DNA from: Hymenobacter terricola
GTDB lineage: Bacteria > Bacteroidota > Bacteroidia > Cytophagales > Hymenobacteraceae
Direction: 5' to 3'
NCBI RefSeq assembly: GCF_017921975.2
Contig: NZ_JAGEMO020000008.1
Coordinates: forward strand, 1 to 64,000
DNA: 64,000 nt
Shown: positions 27,748 through 36,946 of the stretch, piece by piece
Numbering within the stretch: the stretch's first letter is position 1
Layout of the letters: each line of letters begins with the position of its first letter
Made by a program: the position numbers and the translations under genes
Notes under the pieces: generated by a model
Told to the model about the DNA's origin: nothing
What the model saw: the letters and a program-made list of their open reading frames with translations, nothing else
Database searches by the model: none

Positions 27748-29790
27748 ATGGAGTACCAACTGACCTCTGAATTTAAGCCGACCGGCGACCAGCCCACGGC
27801 CATTGCCCAGCTTGTGCAGGGCGTGAACAACGGCGACCACGCCCAGGTACTGCTGGGCGCCACCGGCACGGGCAAAACGTTTACCATGGCCAACGTGATT
27901 GCCGAAACGGGCAAGCCGGCCCTGGTGCTGTGCCACAATAAAACCCTGGCGGCGCAGCTCTACGGCGAGTTCAAGGCATTTTTTCCGAACAACGCCGTCG
28001 AGTACTACATCAGCTACTACGACTACTACCAGCCGGAAGCCTACATTGCCAGCACCGACGTTTTCATTGAGAAAGACCTGGCCATCAACCAGGAAATCGA
28101 GAAGCTGCGGCTGCACACCACCTCCACCCTGCTCAGCGGGCGGCGCGATGTGATTGTGATTGCCTCGGTGTCGTGCATCTACGGTATCGGCAACCCGGAG
28201 GAATTTGCCAAAAACGTCATTTTCCTGAAACCGGGCATGCGCTACACGCGCAATAACCTGCTCTATCAGTTCGTGCAGATTCTGTACTCGCGCACCGAGG
28301 TGGAGTTTACGCGCGGCTCGTTTCGGGTGAAGGGCGACACGGTGGACGTGTTTCCGGCCTATGCCGACTACGCGGTGCGCATTTACTTTTTCGGCGATGA
28401 AATTGAGTCGGTGCACAAGATTGACCCGGTGAGCGGCAAGAAGCTGAGCGACGAGGCCAACGGCATTGCCCTGTACCCGGCCAACCTGTTTGTGACCGGC
28501 AAGGAAACGCTGAACACGGCCATCAAGGAAATTCAGGACGACATGGTGCACCAGCACGCCTACTTCGAAAAGGAAGGGCGCGACTCGGAGGCCAAGCGCA
28601 TCATGGAGCGCACGGAATTCGACCTGGAAATGATTCGGGAGCTGGGTTACTGCTCGGGCATCGAGAACTACTCGCGGTATTTTGACCGGCGCACGCCGGG
28701 CTCGCGGCCGTTCTGTTTGCTCGATTATTTCCCCGACGACTACCTGCTGGTGGTGGACGAAAGCCACGCCACCATGCCCCAAATCCGGGCCATGTGGGGC
28801 GGCGACCGCAGCCGCAAAACCGCCCTCATTGAGTACGGCTTTCGGCTGCCCTCGGCCCTGGACAACCGGCCACTCACATTCAACGAGTTCGAGAGCATGT
28901 ACCGGCAGGCGGTGTACGTTTCGGCTACGCCGTCAGATTACGAATTGGCCCAAGCGGGCGGCGTGGTGGTGGAGCAGATTATCCGGCCCACCGGCCTGCT
29001 CGACCCCGAAATCGACATCCGGCCCAGCGTGAACCAGATTGACGACCTGCTGGACGAGGTGGACAACCGCGTGAAAATGGGCGACCGGGTACTCGTCACG
29101 ACCCTCACCAAGCGCATGGCCGAGGAGCTGAGCAAGTACATGGACCGCCTCGGCATCAAGGTGGAATACGTGCATTCGGACGTAAAAACGCTGGACCGCG
29201 TGGAGATTCTGCGCAAGCTGCGGCTGGGCGAAATCGACGTGCTGATTGGCGTGAACCTGCTGCGCGAAGGCCTCGACTTGCCTGAAGTCAGCCTGGTGGC
29301 CATTCTGGATGCCGACAAGGAAGGCTTCCTGCGCGACCAGCGCAGCCTGATTCAGACCATGGGCCGCGCCGCGCGGAACGACCGGGGCAAGGTGATTATG
29401 TACGCCGACCGCATGACCGGCTCGATGCAGCGCGCCATTGACGAGACGAACCGCCGCCGCGCCACCCAGGCGGCCTACAACGAAGAGCACGGCATCACGC
29501 CGCGCACGGTGCGCAAGAGCCACGCCGAAATCCTGGGCCAGACCTCGCTCTCCGACTACCGCGTACTCGACACGCAGGCCTATGCCGGCCCTGATGATGG
29601 AGGCGCCGCCCTGGCCCTGGCCGCCGAGCCCGTGGTGGCCATGATGACCCGGCCCGAGCTGGAAAAGCTCGTCAAAAACACCGAGAAGCAAATGGAAGCG
29701 GCCGCCAAGGACCTCGACTTCCTCACGGCCGCCAAACTGCGCGACGAGCTGGCCGCCCTGCGGACCATGCTCAAGGGCAAGCGGGACTAA
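27748..29790 (+). CDS. uvrB: Excinuclease ABC subunit B
   Basis: 680 residues, the family length. UvrB is the damage-verifying helicase of nucleotide excision repair. Walker A GATGTGKT is at 37-44, the beta-hairpin segment reads [11 protein letters not shown], the DEAD-like box [11 protein letters not shown], helicase motif [16 protein letters not shown], and the C-terminal UVR motif [20 protein letters not shown]. Start [16 protein letters not shown] is standard. Followed by a hairpin with a T-run. Confidence 0.97.
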   Translation: MEYQLTSEFKPTGDQPTAIAQLVQGVNNGDHAQVLLGATGTGKTFTMANVIAETGKPALVLCHNKTLAAQLYGEFKAFFPNNAVEYYISYYDYYQPEAYIASTDVFIEKDLAINQEIEKLRLHTTSTLLSGRRDVIVIASVSCIYGIGNPEEFAKNVIFLKPGMRYTRNNLLYQFVQILYSRTEVEFTRGSFRVKGDTVDVFPAYADYAVRIYFFGDEIESVHKIDPVSGKKLSDEANGIALYPANLFVTGKETLNTAIKEIQDDMVHQHAYFEKEGRDSEAKRIMERTEFDLEMIRELGYCSGIENYSRYFDRRTPGSRPFCLLDYFPDDYLLVVDESHATMPQIRAMWGGDRSRKTALIEYGFRLPSALDNRPLTFNEFESMYRQAVYVSATPSDYELAQAGGVVVEQIIRPTGLLDPEIDIRPSVNQIDDLLDEVDNRVKMGDRVLVTTLTKRMAEELSKYMDRLGIKVEYVHSDVKTLDRVEILRKLRLGEIDVLIGVNLLREGLDLPEVSLVAILDADKEGFLRDQRSLIQTMGRAARNDRGKVIMYADRMTGSMQRAIDETNRRRATQAAYNEEHGITPRTVRKSHAEILGQTSLSDYRVLDTQAYAGPDDGGAALALAAEPVVAMMTRPELEKLVKNTEKQMEAAAKDLDFLTAAKLRDELAALRTMLKGKRD

Positions 29791-29808
29791 TTGGTTGGCA
29801 CAATATTT

Positions 29809-29868
29809 CGAGTAAGGGGTCGGTAGGTGGCCCCAGTGGCCGTTTCTACCAACCCCTTACTCGTTTTT
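29809..29868 (+). terminator. uvrB terminator
   Basis: Arms CGAGTAAGGGGTCGGTAG and CTACCAACCCCTTACTCG (one internal mismatch) around a 24-base GC-rich loop, then TTTTT. It ends 4 bases before the next ATG (29873), leaving almost no leader unless that gene has its own promoter within. Confidence 0.7.
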
Positions 29869-29872
29869 GCTG

Positions 29873-30352
29873 ATGAATTACCGTCTACTCTGGCTGGCCC
29901 TGCTGTCGGGGCCCGTGGCACTGGCCCAACACGCCCCCACTTTTTCGGCGCTGCCCGAAACCAGCCTCACCGCTACCGTGAGCACCACCGCCGTGAGCAC
30001 CGAAGCGGGCGTGCGCTACCAGTACCAGCTGGTGCATCTTGACGATGGCCGTATCTGGCTGGCACCGGCCTGGCGCGGGCAAACCAAGCTGGAACCGGCG
30101 CGCAAATTTCTGAACTATGACGCAGCCGGCGAGGTGGATGCCCTGCTGATGCAGGCCCTGAATGAGATGGCCGCCGAGGGCTGGGAACTACTGGAAATCC
30201 GCACAGTGAACCAGCCCGTGCAAGCCGTGCAAAAAGTGGAAAAGTCGTTGAAGTTCAACGACCCCAACACGCCGGTTTACACCGGCACCACTTCCATTGA
30301 AACCAGTTCGCAGACGCGCTACTTGTTTCGGCGCGCCCTGCCGCGCCCCTAG
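29873..30352 (+). CDS. Exported protein with a DUF4177-like core, unknown function
   Basis: 159 residues. The signal peptide is MNYRLLWLALLSGPVALA, cut before QHAP. The core (YQYQLVHLDDG, then LLMQALNEMAAEGWELLEIRTV) resembles the DUF4177 pattern of an N-terminal strand followed by a Leu-rich helix and GWEL. Function unknown. The start codon follows the uvrB terminator by 4 bases; the gene is closed by a bidirectional terminator. Confidence 0.7.
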   Translation: MNYRLLWLALLSGPVALAQHAPTFSALPETSLTATVSTTAVSTEAGVRYQYQLVHLDDGRIWLAPAWRGQTKLEPARKFLNYDAAGEVDALLMQALNEMAAEGWELLEIRTVNQPVQAVQKVEKSLKFNDPNTPVYTGTTSIETSSQTRYLFRRALPRP

Positions 30353-30377
30353 CAGCTCAATACTCCTGCAGCGTTGT

Positions 30378-30413
30378 AAAAAAAGCCCCCGCATGTTTGC
30401 GGGGGCTTTTTTT
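30378..30413. terminator. Bidirectional terminator
   Basis: AAAAAAAGCCCCCGCA / TGCGGGGGCTTTTTTT hairpin with a very short loop between convergent genes. Confidence 0.92.
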
Positions 30414-30435
30414 GTGGGCGAATACTGCCCGGCGG

Positions 30436-30948
30436 CTATTGATAATCCGACTTGCTTAGCTTAGCCACGACGTAGCCGGGCAGCGCATGCGTCTTATCAT
30501 ATTCCCGTAGCATTTCGTACAGCTCGCCGTTATTAAACCGCGAAAACTTACTGATGGCTAAGGCAACGGGCAACCCAATAAATACCACATACCCCAGCGG
30601 GGAAATGGTGAATGTGGTGGTGCCTGAACCGTTGGTGGTAGTGCCCGTTTGCGAAGATAAAATACCCAGAAACGCGCCCCCGCCAACGAGCCAGACAGCA
30701 CCTCCCGTCTGCTTGCGACCAAACATGTGAACTGCCGCGCGGGCCTCTTTGTCGGTGGTGTAGCGCTGGTTGAGGTAGTCTTTGTACTTGCCCTTCACCT
30801 TGTCAGGCATAAGCAGCGGCTCTACGGCCGGAGTAGTCGCCACTGGCGGTGTGGGAGCGGCTGGGGCCTCGGTTTGGGCATGGGCTGCGGTCAGGGTGCA
30901 CACGCTCAGAACGCCTACAGCAACTCGAAAACGGGTAGAAAATGTCAT
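30436..30948 (-). CDS. Exported membrane protein of unknown function
   Basis: 170 residues. Signal peptide MTFSTRFRVAVGVLSVCTLT with a likely cut after AHA (about 24), an Ala/Pro/Thr linker, then LMPDKVKGKYKDYLNQRYTT. Two hydrophobic stretches follow (GGAVWLVGGGAFLGILSS and SPLGYVVFIGLPVALAISKF), and the end is ELYEMLREYDKTHALPGYV. No known family. The frame is open for 190 more codons upstream, but that part is unlike protein; the ATG at 30948 gives the signal peptide. TAGCTTTG on the minus strand (31031 to 31024) could be its -7 element. Confidence 0.65.
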   Translation of the reverse strand: MTFSTRFRVAVGVLSVCTLTAAHAQTEAPAAPTPPVATTPAVEPLLMPDKVKGKYKDYLNQRYTTDKEARAAVHMFGRKQTGGAVWLVGGGAFLGILSSQTGTTTNGSGTTTFTISPLGYVVFIGLPVALAISKFSRFNNGELYEMLREYDKTHALPGYVVAKLSKSDYQ

Positions 30949-31112
30949 TAAAAACCGGTGAGAAAGGTGAGTGCAATTGCCATTTCTCCTCAAATACCGA
31001 GCGGAATCATAGCTATTGCGAAGCAAAGCTACTTGAAACAGTAGGATTGTTCCTCCTTTTTCAGCGGCGATTTTCTCCTTAAACCTGCTTCGCAAAGACA
31101 CTGAGGCTATTC

Positions 31113-32435
31113 TTAAGGCTGGCGATACAGCACGCCGCCCTTCATCACGAGGCGGATTTGGCGCACGGCGGCCACGTCCTGGGTGGGGTCGCCGGCCACG
31201 GCCACCAGGTCGGCCAGCAGGCCGGGACGGATGCTGCCCCGGTCGGCGAGGTGGAAAATCCGGGCGTTGCCGCTGGTGGCCTGGTGCAGCACCTGCAGCG
31301 GCGTGAGGCCGTAGTCGCGCACCAGCTGCTCCATTTCGCGGGCGTTGTCGCCGTGGGCAAATACGCCCACGTCGCCACCGAAGGCCAGCGTGACGCCGGC
31401 TTTCAGGGCGGCTTCCATGCTCGCGTGTTTCTGCTGGATGCGCAACGGGACCGGGTCCTGGCCTTTGTGCCAGCCTTTGTATTGGGCCACGGCATCGGTG
31501 GCCGCTACGGTGGGGCACAGCGCTACGCCGCGCTGCTTCATCAGCTTGAAGACTTCCAGCGTGCCATTGTCGCCGTGCTCAATGGTTTCGACGCCGGCCA
31601 GGATGGCGCGGCGCATGCCCTCGGGCGTGACGGCGTGAGCCACCACACCCCGCCCAGCGGAGCGCGCCGTTTGAACAATCAAGGTTAATTCTTCCTGCGA
31701 AAACGTGGGCTGGGCCGTGCCATCAATGCCCCAGCGGTAGTCGGCGTAGACCTTGATAACATCAGCGCCTTTGCCGATTTGCTCCCGCACGGCCCGGATG
31801 ATGCCGTCCACGCCGTCGGCTTCCTGCGCACCCTGGGGCACGTTCTCATCCACCGACAGCTTGGGGCCGTAGCTGCCCGTGGCCACCAGGGCGCGGGTGG
31901 CCACCAGCAGGCGCGGGCCAGAAATAATGCCTTCGTCGATGGCTTGCTTCAGGCCCACATCGGCGTAGCTGGCCCCTTCGGTGCCCAGGTCGCGGGCGGT
32001 AGTGAAGCCGGCCAGCAGCGTGCGCTGGGCGTGCACCGTGGCCCGCGCCACCCGCAGGGCCTGCGACTCCAGCAGCACCTGGTCGTTCCAGAGTTTCTCA
32101 TTATAAGGGTGCAGCAGCAGGTGCGAATGGCCTTCAATCAACCCCGGCAACAGCGTCAATCCCGGCAATTCAAGCAGTCGGCCCCCAGCCGGCAGCGCCA
32201 GCTGAGCCGCTGGGCCAGCGGCCGAAATCTTGTCATTTTCGACCAGCACGGCCCAGCCCGGATGCAGGTCCTGCCCATCGAACACCGCGGCAGGGCGGAG
32301 CAGCGTAGCCCCCGAAACGACGGGCGCGTGGGCGGGCTGAGCCGCCCCGCGCAACGACCAACCCAGCAGCAGCGCCAGGCACCAGACACGTACGAGCCCG
32401 GCATATCGCCGCCGGCAGGGAGTAGATAAGAGCAT
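31113..32435 (-). CDS. Exported amidohydrolase-family protein
   Basis: 440 residues with a signal peptide (LVRVWCLALLLGWSLRGA) and the metal-dependent hydrolase fold: LPGLIEGHSHLLLHP (first metal His pair), DVIKVYADYRWG (bridging Lys), VVAHAVTPEGM, VETIEHGDNGT, and LAFGGDVGVFAHG with the last Asp. The C terminus GLLADLVAVAGDPTQD is typical of the imidazolonepropionase-like and Xaa-Pro/aryl-dipeptidase group. Exported members are often peptidase-like; the substrate is not known. Stands alone. Confidence 0.88.
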   Translation of the reverse strand: MLLSTPCRRRYAGLVRVWCLALLLGWSLRGAAQPAHAPVVSGATLLRPAAVFDGQDLHPGWAVLVENDKISAAGPAAQLALPAGGRLLELPGLTLLPGLIEGHSHLLLHPYNEKLWNDQVLLESQALRVARATVHAQRTLLAGFTTARDLGTEGASYADVGLKQAIDEGIISGPRLLVATRALVATGSYGPKLSVDENVPQGAQEADGVDGIIRAVREQIGKGADVIKVYADYRWGIDGTAQPTFSQEELTLIVQTARSAGRGVVAHAVTPEGMRRAILAGVETIEHGDNGTLEVFKLMKQRGVALCPTVAATDAVAQYKGWHKGQDPVPLRIQQKHASMEAALKAGVTLAFGGDVGVFAHGDNAREMEQLVRDYGLTPLQVLHQATSGNARIFHLADRGSIRPGLLADLVAVAGDPTQDVAAVRQIRLVMKGGVLYRQP

Positions 32436-32547
32436 AGCGAAAGCGCGGCCGGCCGGACAAAGCGCCGCTTGACGAAGCTACTCTCCCCAGGCCCACCAAC
32501 CCGCACGACGCCCGAATATTATCAGGGTGTGCACTCTTCCCTCGTGT

Positions 32548-34092
32548 TTACTGCACTAACGCCGCCGCCCTCGTTTTCTGCAGGTAAGCATTGGGGTTGT
32601 GCTCCATGGCGCCCGCTGGCAGCCAGGGCAGCCATTCGCCCAAATCCTTTTCAATAATCTGCCGATAAAATGCCGGCAGTTCCTGCGACTGCCCCTCGAA
32701 ATAATCCCGAAAAGGGCGGTTATGCACCAGGTTCCGGCGCACCTGCCGGAAGAAGCGCAGGCGGCCGAACCCTTCCGAAGACACTGCCCGCATGGTATTC
32801 ATCCACTTGGCCGCCCAGGTGGGCGAGGCGGCGTGGCGCCGGTAAATGGCCTTTGGGGAAAACGTATAAGCCGTCAGGTCGATGACTTTGTCGTAAAAAT
32901 CCACCCAGCCGTAGTTCTGCGGCTTCACGTTCATGGACAAGTGGTTGTTCAGAAAATGAAAGGGAAAGGGCAGCACCCGATTATTCTGCTGATAGTCGAG
33001 GTTGAGCGGGGCCGCCTCGCCAAACGCGCTGAGCAGGGAGTAACCGGGGAAGGCGGCCGGCGCCAAATCCACAAACCGCTTGGTGAGCTCAAATGGCTCG
33101 TCGCCGGAATCACTGTCCAGTCCCAGCACGAAATTGGTTTGCACGTAGGGCACGTACTTGAACATCAGGTTGACGTGCTCGGCGATGCGCTCCACTTTCT
33201 CGGCCCCGGCCATGCGGGAAGTGCGCGACTTGTTGCCCAGTTCGTACCACGACTCCACGCCCGGCAGCAGGGCTTCAAACCCATGCTGGTTCAGCACTTT
33301 CAGGTGGTCTTCGGTGAGAATGGACAGGCTGCTTTCGGCCATAAAGCGGAAGCTTCCCAACGGCGCAGCGGACGCAATGGCATCCATGGTTTCGCCAAAG
33401 CGCACCCCGAAATTCGGGTCGTGCCAGCCCACCACGGGCCGCTTGAACTTAGTGAGCAAAAACCGCAAATCGTCCTTGATAACGTCCACGCTCAGCGGCT
33501 GATAATCCACCGTGGCATCGATGCAAAATGGGCAGGTGTACGGGCAGCCCACGCTGCCAATCATGGGCACCATTTGCAGTACGGGGGCTTTTTTCAGCGT
33601 TGGGGCAATGAATTTCCAGCGCTCCTGCACGCCCGGCAACTGCGCCGGCTGCCGCCCCGCCGACAGGTGCTTGCCCTCGGGCCGCTGCGGCTGGCACTCA
33701 TCCAGCACTTCCTGAATGGTGGCCTGGTGCGTGAAGCCCAGCACGTAGTCGAAATACCGCACCGCATCGTCGGGGTAGCAGCGGGCGTGGGGGCCGCCCA
33801 GCACCGTCACGGCGCCCTGGCTGCGGAAATAATTGCTGAGCGCATAGCCCATCAGGGCGGCCTGGGTGAAGGCGCTGATGAAGACGAGGTCGACTTTCGG
33901 GGGCAGTTCCTTGCGCAAATCCTCCTGGCCGGTGTAGCAGATAAGGGTCACGTCGTGTCCCGCCTGCTCGCACCAGGTAGCCACCACCTGGGGCATGATG
34001 CTGGCCAGATTAGCGTGCATGGCACGGGCCCAGAGCGTGGTAGTTGGCCCCTTGCAGACCAAGTCGATAATACCGATTGTGAGTTTTGCCAT
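32548..34092 (-). CDS. B12-binding domain radical SAM protein
   Basis: 514 residues. The N-terminal 150 form a cobalamin-binding-like Rossmann domain (MAKLTIGIIDLVCKGPTTTL, then VDLVFISAFTQAALMGYALS and VTVLGGPHARCYPDDAVRYF). The radical SAM cluster is GCPYTCPFC (CxxxCxxC) near 183-191, followed by the barrel (GFEALLPGVESWYELGNKSR). Such enzymes do methylations or rearrangements on natural products, hopanoids or lipids; the substrate is unknown. The C-terminal 120 residues are extra and of unknown role. No partner genes nearby. Confidence 0.88.
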   Translation of the reverse strand: MAKLTIGIIDLVCKGPTTTLWARAMHANLASIMPQVVATWCEQAGHDVTLICYTGQEDLRKELPPKVDLVFISAFTQAALMGYALSNYFRSQGAVTVLGGPHARCYPDDAVRYFDYVLGFTHQATIQEVLDECQPQRPEGKHLSAGRQPAQLPGVQERWKFIAPTLKKAPVLQMVPMIGSVGCPYTCPFCIDATVDYQPLSVDVIKDDLRFLLTKFKRPVVGWHDPNFGVRFGETMDAIASAAPLGSFRFMAESSLSILTEDHLKVLNQHGFEALLPGVESWYELGNKSRTSRMAGAEKVERIAEHVNLMFKYVPYVQTNFVLGLDSDSGDEPFELTKRFVDLAPAAFPGYSLLSAFGEAAPLNLDYQQNNRVLPFPFHFLNNHLSMNVKPQNYGWVDFYDKVIDLTAYTFSPKAIYRRHAASPTWAAKWMNTMRAVSSEGFGRLRFFRQVRRNLVHNRPFRDYFEGQSQELPAFYRQIIEKDLGEWLPWLPAGAMEHNPNAYLQKTRAAALVQ

Positions 34093-34265
34093 GGGCGTTG
34101 ACCGATAGATGGAGGTGTATTGACACCGTTAATATATCGGCTTAATTCGACACTAGGCGTTGGACCTCAACGGTAAGAAGGTTGCCCGGTGTTCCCGCTG
34201 CCGAGCTTAATTTGCCAGGCCCGCCGCACTGCCCCCGTAAGTGGAAAAAAACCTGGTTGCGGTTT

Positions 34266-34890
34266 TCAGGCGGCCAAGCCTTGCCGGGAGGCCGCAAAAT
34301 ACGCGTATTTGAAGTGCCGGAGTAGCGCCGGCAGCAGGCGTTCGCCGCTGCATCCGCGAGGCTGGACGGTCATCAGCCGCCGATTCAGCTCGCCCGGCGT
34401 GTGGCCGGCCAGCTTCTTCACGATGCTGATGAAGTGGCTCATGCCCTGAAAGCCGGTGCGAAAACACACATCCGTGAGCGTGTTGCGCGGGTCGAGCAAC
34501 GGCGCGTTGACAGTTTTTATTTGCTCCTGCTCAATGTATTCCAGGGCTCAGGCCGAACTCGTTCTTGAAGCAGCGGAAGAAATTTGGATTGCTCATGCCG
34601 GCCGGCCAGCTGCGCAATTGTGAGTGGCTCGCGGAGGTGCTGCTTGATGTATCCTGCCACATGCGCCAAGCAGCGCGGGGGGGTTCGAACGAAGCTTCGG
34701 GCAAATCCACGGCCAGCTGCTCAGCCACCGGCGGCACAAACACCACGCCCGGCCCCAAGGCAAACGTGGGCCGCTCGGGCCAGCGCAGCACCTTGCGCCC
34801 ACTCAGCATCATGGCTACCATGGGCCGGCCGCGTTTAGCTACTTGATACGATTCACCGGCACAATGAGACTATCGGCATACCGTGCCGGG
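34266..34890 (-). pseudogene. AraC-family regulator with multiple frameshifts
   Basis: Minus strand. Pieces of one AraC-type regulator occur in order but in different frames: an N-terminal part (VAKRGRPMVAMMLSGRKVL, then FALGPGVVFVPP), HVAGYIKQHLREPLTIAQLA, MSNPNFFRCFKNEFGLSPG, and YIEQEQIKTVNAPLLDPRNT with DVCFRTGFQGMSHFISIVKK. These make up both helix-turn-helix motifs. Frame changes are needed near 34850, at the seven-base G run 34677-34683, near 34595-34600 and near 34535-34541. It would be inactive, or the region holds sequencing errors. It is upstream of the paa genes. Confidence 0.75.
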
Positions 34891-34916
34891 TGAGTAAGCA
34901 CCCACTTTTAGCAGGC

Positions 34917-35006
34917 AATGAAGCTGTTTAGGAATTCACCAGAACGGCGTAGAGACGCATATTTGCGTCTCTGCATCCTCGAACTGAATTTCTAAACAGC
35001 TTCAAT
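34917..35006. repeat. Nested palindrome with GTAGAGACGCA core
   Basis: Outer arms GAAGCTGTTTAGGAATTCA and TGAATTTCTAAACAGCTTC (one mismatch) at 34917-34938 and 34985-35006. Inside lies a second palindrome (34949-34974), AGAGACGCATATTTGCGTCTCT. The inner unit recurs at 35331-35360. Confidence 0.85.
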
Positions 35007-35032
35007 CTCACTCAACTATTTCCGGCACTGGC

Positions 35033-35260
35033 ATGACCTACGAAGAATTTAACATCGCCCTCGCCAAAAATACGGCCGGAGCCATCAAGCCGCCGCAGAT
35101 TTTGCAGCTCTCCGGCATCAGCAACGCGGAGGAATTGAAGGCGCTGGGTATTGATGTGGTGGCCGGCGTGGGCAAAAACCCGCACAGCCACCTGCTGGCC
35201 ACCGTTATGCACGATACCAGGCAGCCCGTTACCGCGCCCAGTTATCAGCGGCTGATATGA
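35033..35260 (+). CDS. Small protein of unknown function
   Basis: 75 residues, starting MTYEEFNIALAKNTAGAIKP and containing LSGISNAEELKALGIDVVAG. It reads as genuine protein with no known family; there is no signal peptide or membrane helix. It lies between two palindromic repeats, in front of the paa cluster, with no clear promoter. It may be a leftover or an orphan gene. Confidence 0.45.
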   Translation: MTYEEFNIALAKNTAGAIKPPQILQLSGISNAEELKALGIDVVAGVGKNPHSHLLATVMHDTRQPVTAPSYQRLI

Positions 35261-35330
35261 TTAAGCAGGGTGCGCAATTGGCCGCGCCAGCGCACGTTCG
35301 TGCTGAAATGGCTACGGCTTAGCAGCGTGT

Positions 35331-35360
35331 TTGTAGAGACGCAAGTATGCGTCTCTACAA
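35331..35360. repeat. Perfect GTAGAGACGCA palindrome
   Basis: TTGTAGAGACGCA, AGTA, TGCGTCTCTACAA: 13-base perfect arms with a 4-base loop. Same core as the inner palindrome at 34949-34974. Confidence 0.85.
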
Positions 35361-35420
35361 CAGTCAATTTTTTTGCCCATTGGAAAAACAAACATTCGTT
35401 AGCTTTTGCAAAAAGAAAGG

Positions 35421-35428
35421 TACTTTTG
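35421..35428 (+). promoter_or_regulatory. -7 element of the paa cluster promoter
   Basis: TACTTTTG matches TAnnTTTG and lies 24 bases before the paaK ATG. A TTCG 22 bases upstream (35395-35398) could be a poor -33 element. Confidence 0.55.
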
Positions 35429-35452
35429 TCTTACCCCTCACTTCCCACCCCG

Positions 35453-36799
35453 ATGCTTTTCAGTCCTGAAATCGAACAGCTGCCGCTGCCGCAGCTCCGG
35501 GCCTTGCAAAATACCCGTTTGAAAGAGCAGGTGCGGTATTTGAATGCGCGGGTGCCGTTCTACCAGCGCAAGTTTGCCGAGGCCGGTATCGACCCCACCA
35601 CCTTTCGAGGCCTGGAAGATTTACATAAAATAAGCTTCACCAGGAAGTCGGATTTTCGGGATAATTACCCCTTCGGCCTGTTCGCGGTGCCCGAAACGGA
35701 GGTGTCGCGGCTGCACTGCTCCAGCGGCACCACGGGCAAAGCCACGGTGGTCGGCTACACAACCGGCGATTTGGAGATTTTCGCCGAAGTAGTGGCCCGC
35801 TCGCTGGCCGCCGCCGGCTGCCGGCCCGGCATGAAAATGCAGAACGCCTACGGCTACGGCCTCTTCACGGGTGGCCTGGGCATTCACTACGGGGCTGAAA
35901 AACTGGGCCTGACCGTCATTCCCGTATCGGGCGGCAGCACCGACCGGCAGTTGCAATTGCTACAGGACTTCCGGCCCGAAATCATCTGCGCCACGCCTTC
36001 CTACGCCCAGGTTCTGGCCGAGGAAATGCTGAAGCGCGGCATTGCGCCCGATGCCATCAACCTGAAATTTGCCGTGCTCGGGGCCGAGCCGTGGACAGAA
36101 GCCATTCGCCAGCAGGTAGAGAGCGGACTCCGCGTGCAAGCAACAAACATCTACGGCCTGAGCGAGATTATCGGCCCCGGTGTGTCGCAGGAAGACGTGG
36201 ACGAGCGTGGCACCGGCAGCTACATCTGGGAAGACCATTTCTACCCCGAAGTAGTGGACCGCCTCACCGGCGAACCGGTGGCCGAAGGTGAGCTGGGCGT
36301 GCTCGTATTCAGCACCCTCACCAAAAAAGCCATGCCCATCCTGCGCTACTGGACGGGTGATATCACCAACATCTACTACAACCATTCGGTGAAGCGCACC
36401 CACGTTAAAATGGGTCCCATCCGCGGCCGGGCCGACGACATGCTCATCATTCGCGGCGTCAATTTCTTCCCCACGCAGGTGGAGGACATCATCGCCAGCC
36501 TGCCCGAAGTCAGCGCCTACTACCAGGTGGTGGCCACCCGCCGCGGCAGCCTCGACGAGGTGGAAGTGAACGTGGAAGTAGCCGAGCATGTGCTGCGCGA
36601 AATCGGCCTGTTCGATACATTGACCGAGGAATTGGTGCAGCAGCACGATTGTTTGATGAAGCTGAAAGGCTCATTCGCCAAAAAAATCAAGGACAACATC
36701 GGCCTCAGCATGCGGGTGAATTTGCTGGGTTGCGGGCAGCTGCCGCGCAGCGAAGGCGGCAAGCTGAGCCGGGTGAAAGATTTGCGGGATTTGAAGTAA
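35453..36799 (+). CDS. paaK: Phenylacetate-CoA ligase
   Basis: 448 residues, first enzyme of the phenylacetate pathway: phenylacetate, CoA and ATP to phenylacetyl-CoA. Motifs: VRYLNARVPFYQRKFAEAGI, the P-loop SSGTTGKATVVGYT, YGYGLFTGGLGIHYGAEKLG, NIYGLSEIIGPGVS, MLIIRGVNFFPTQVED and GGKLSRVKD with the catalytic Lys near the end. The frame is open 61 codons upstream; the ATG at 35453 gives the usual N terminus and follows a good -7 element. Leads the paa run. Confidence 0.95.
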   Translation: MLFSPEIEQLPLPQLRALQNTRLKEQVRYLNARVPFYQRKFAEAGIDPTTFRGLEDLHKISFTRKSDFRDNYPFGLFAVPETEVSRLHCSSGTTGKATVVGYTTGDLEIFAEVVARSLAAAGCRPGMKMQNAYGYGLFTGGLGIHYGAEKLGLTVIPVSGGSTDRQLQLLQDFRPEIICATPSYAQVLAEEMLKRGIAPDAINLKFAVLGAEPWTEAIRQQVESGLRVQATNIYGLSEIIGPGVSQEDVDERGTGSYIWEDHFYPEVVDRLTGEPVAEGELGVLVFSTLTKKAMPILRYWTGDITNIYYNHSVKRTHVKMGPIRGRADDMLIIRGVNFFPTQVEDIIASLPEVSAYYQVVATRRGSLDEVEVNVEVAEHVLREIGLFDTLTEELVQQHDCLMKLKGSFAKKIKDNIGLSMRVNLLGCGQLPRSEGGKLSRVKDLRDLK

Positions 36800-36828
36800 A
36801 AGCACGCTAAAGCGGAACGTGGTAAAAA

Positions 36829-36927
36829 CGGTCATGCTGAGCTTGCCGAAGCATCTCTACCGCTTCGTTGCAATGATAAATAATTAGTTGAGCAGTAGAG
36901 ATACTTCGGCTGCGTTCAGCATGACGG
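36829..36927. repeat. Dispersed palindromic repeat, copy 1
   Basis: Left arm starts GTCATGCTGAGCTTGCCGAA, right arm ends CTGCGTTCAGCATGAC, separated by an AT-rich loop. It lies between paaK and paaE. Same family as the copies at 38039, 39111, 40868, 53393, 58808 and 60223. Confidence 0.85.
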
Positions 36928-36946
36928 GCAGAGTCAGAAAAATAAA

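Noticed and set aside
32599-34101. A 500-codon open frame on the plus strand
   Set aside because: Antisense to the radical SAM gene; no domain or signal seen.
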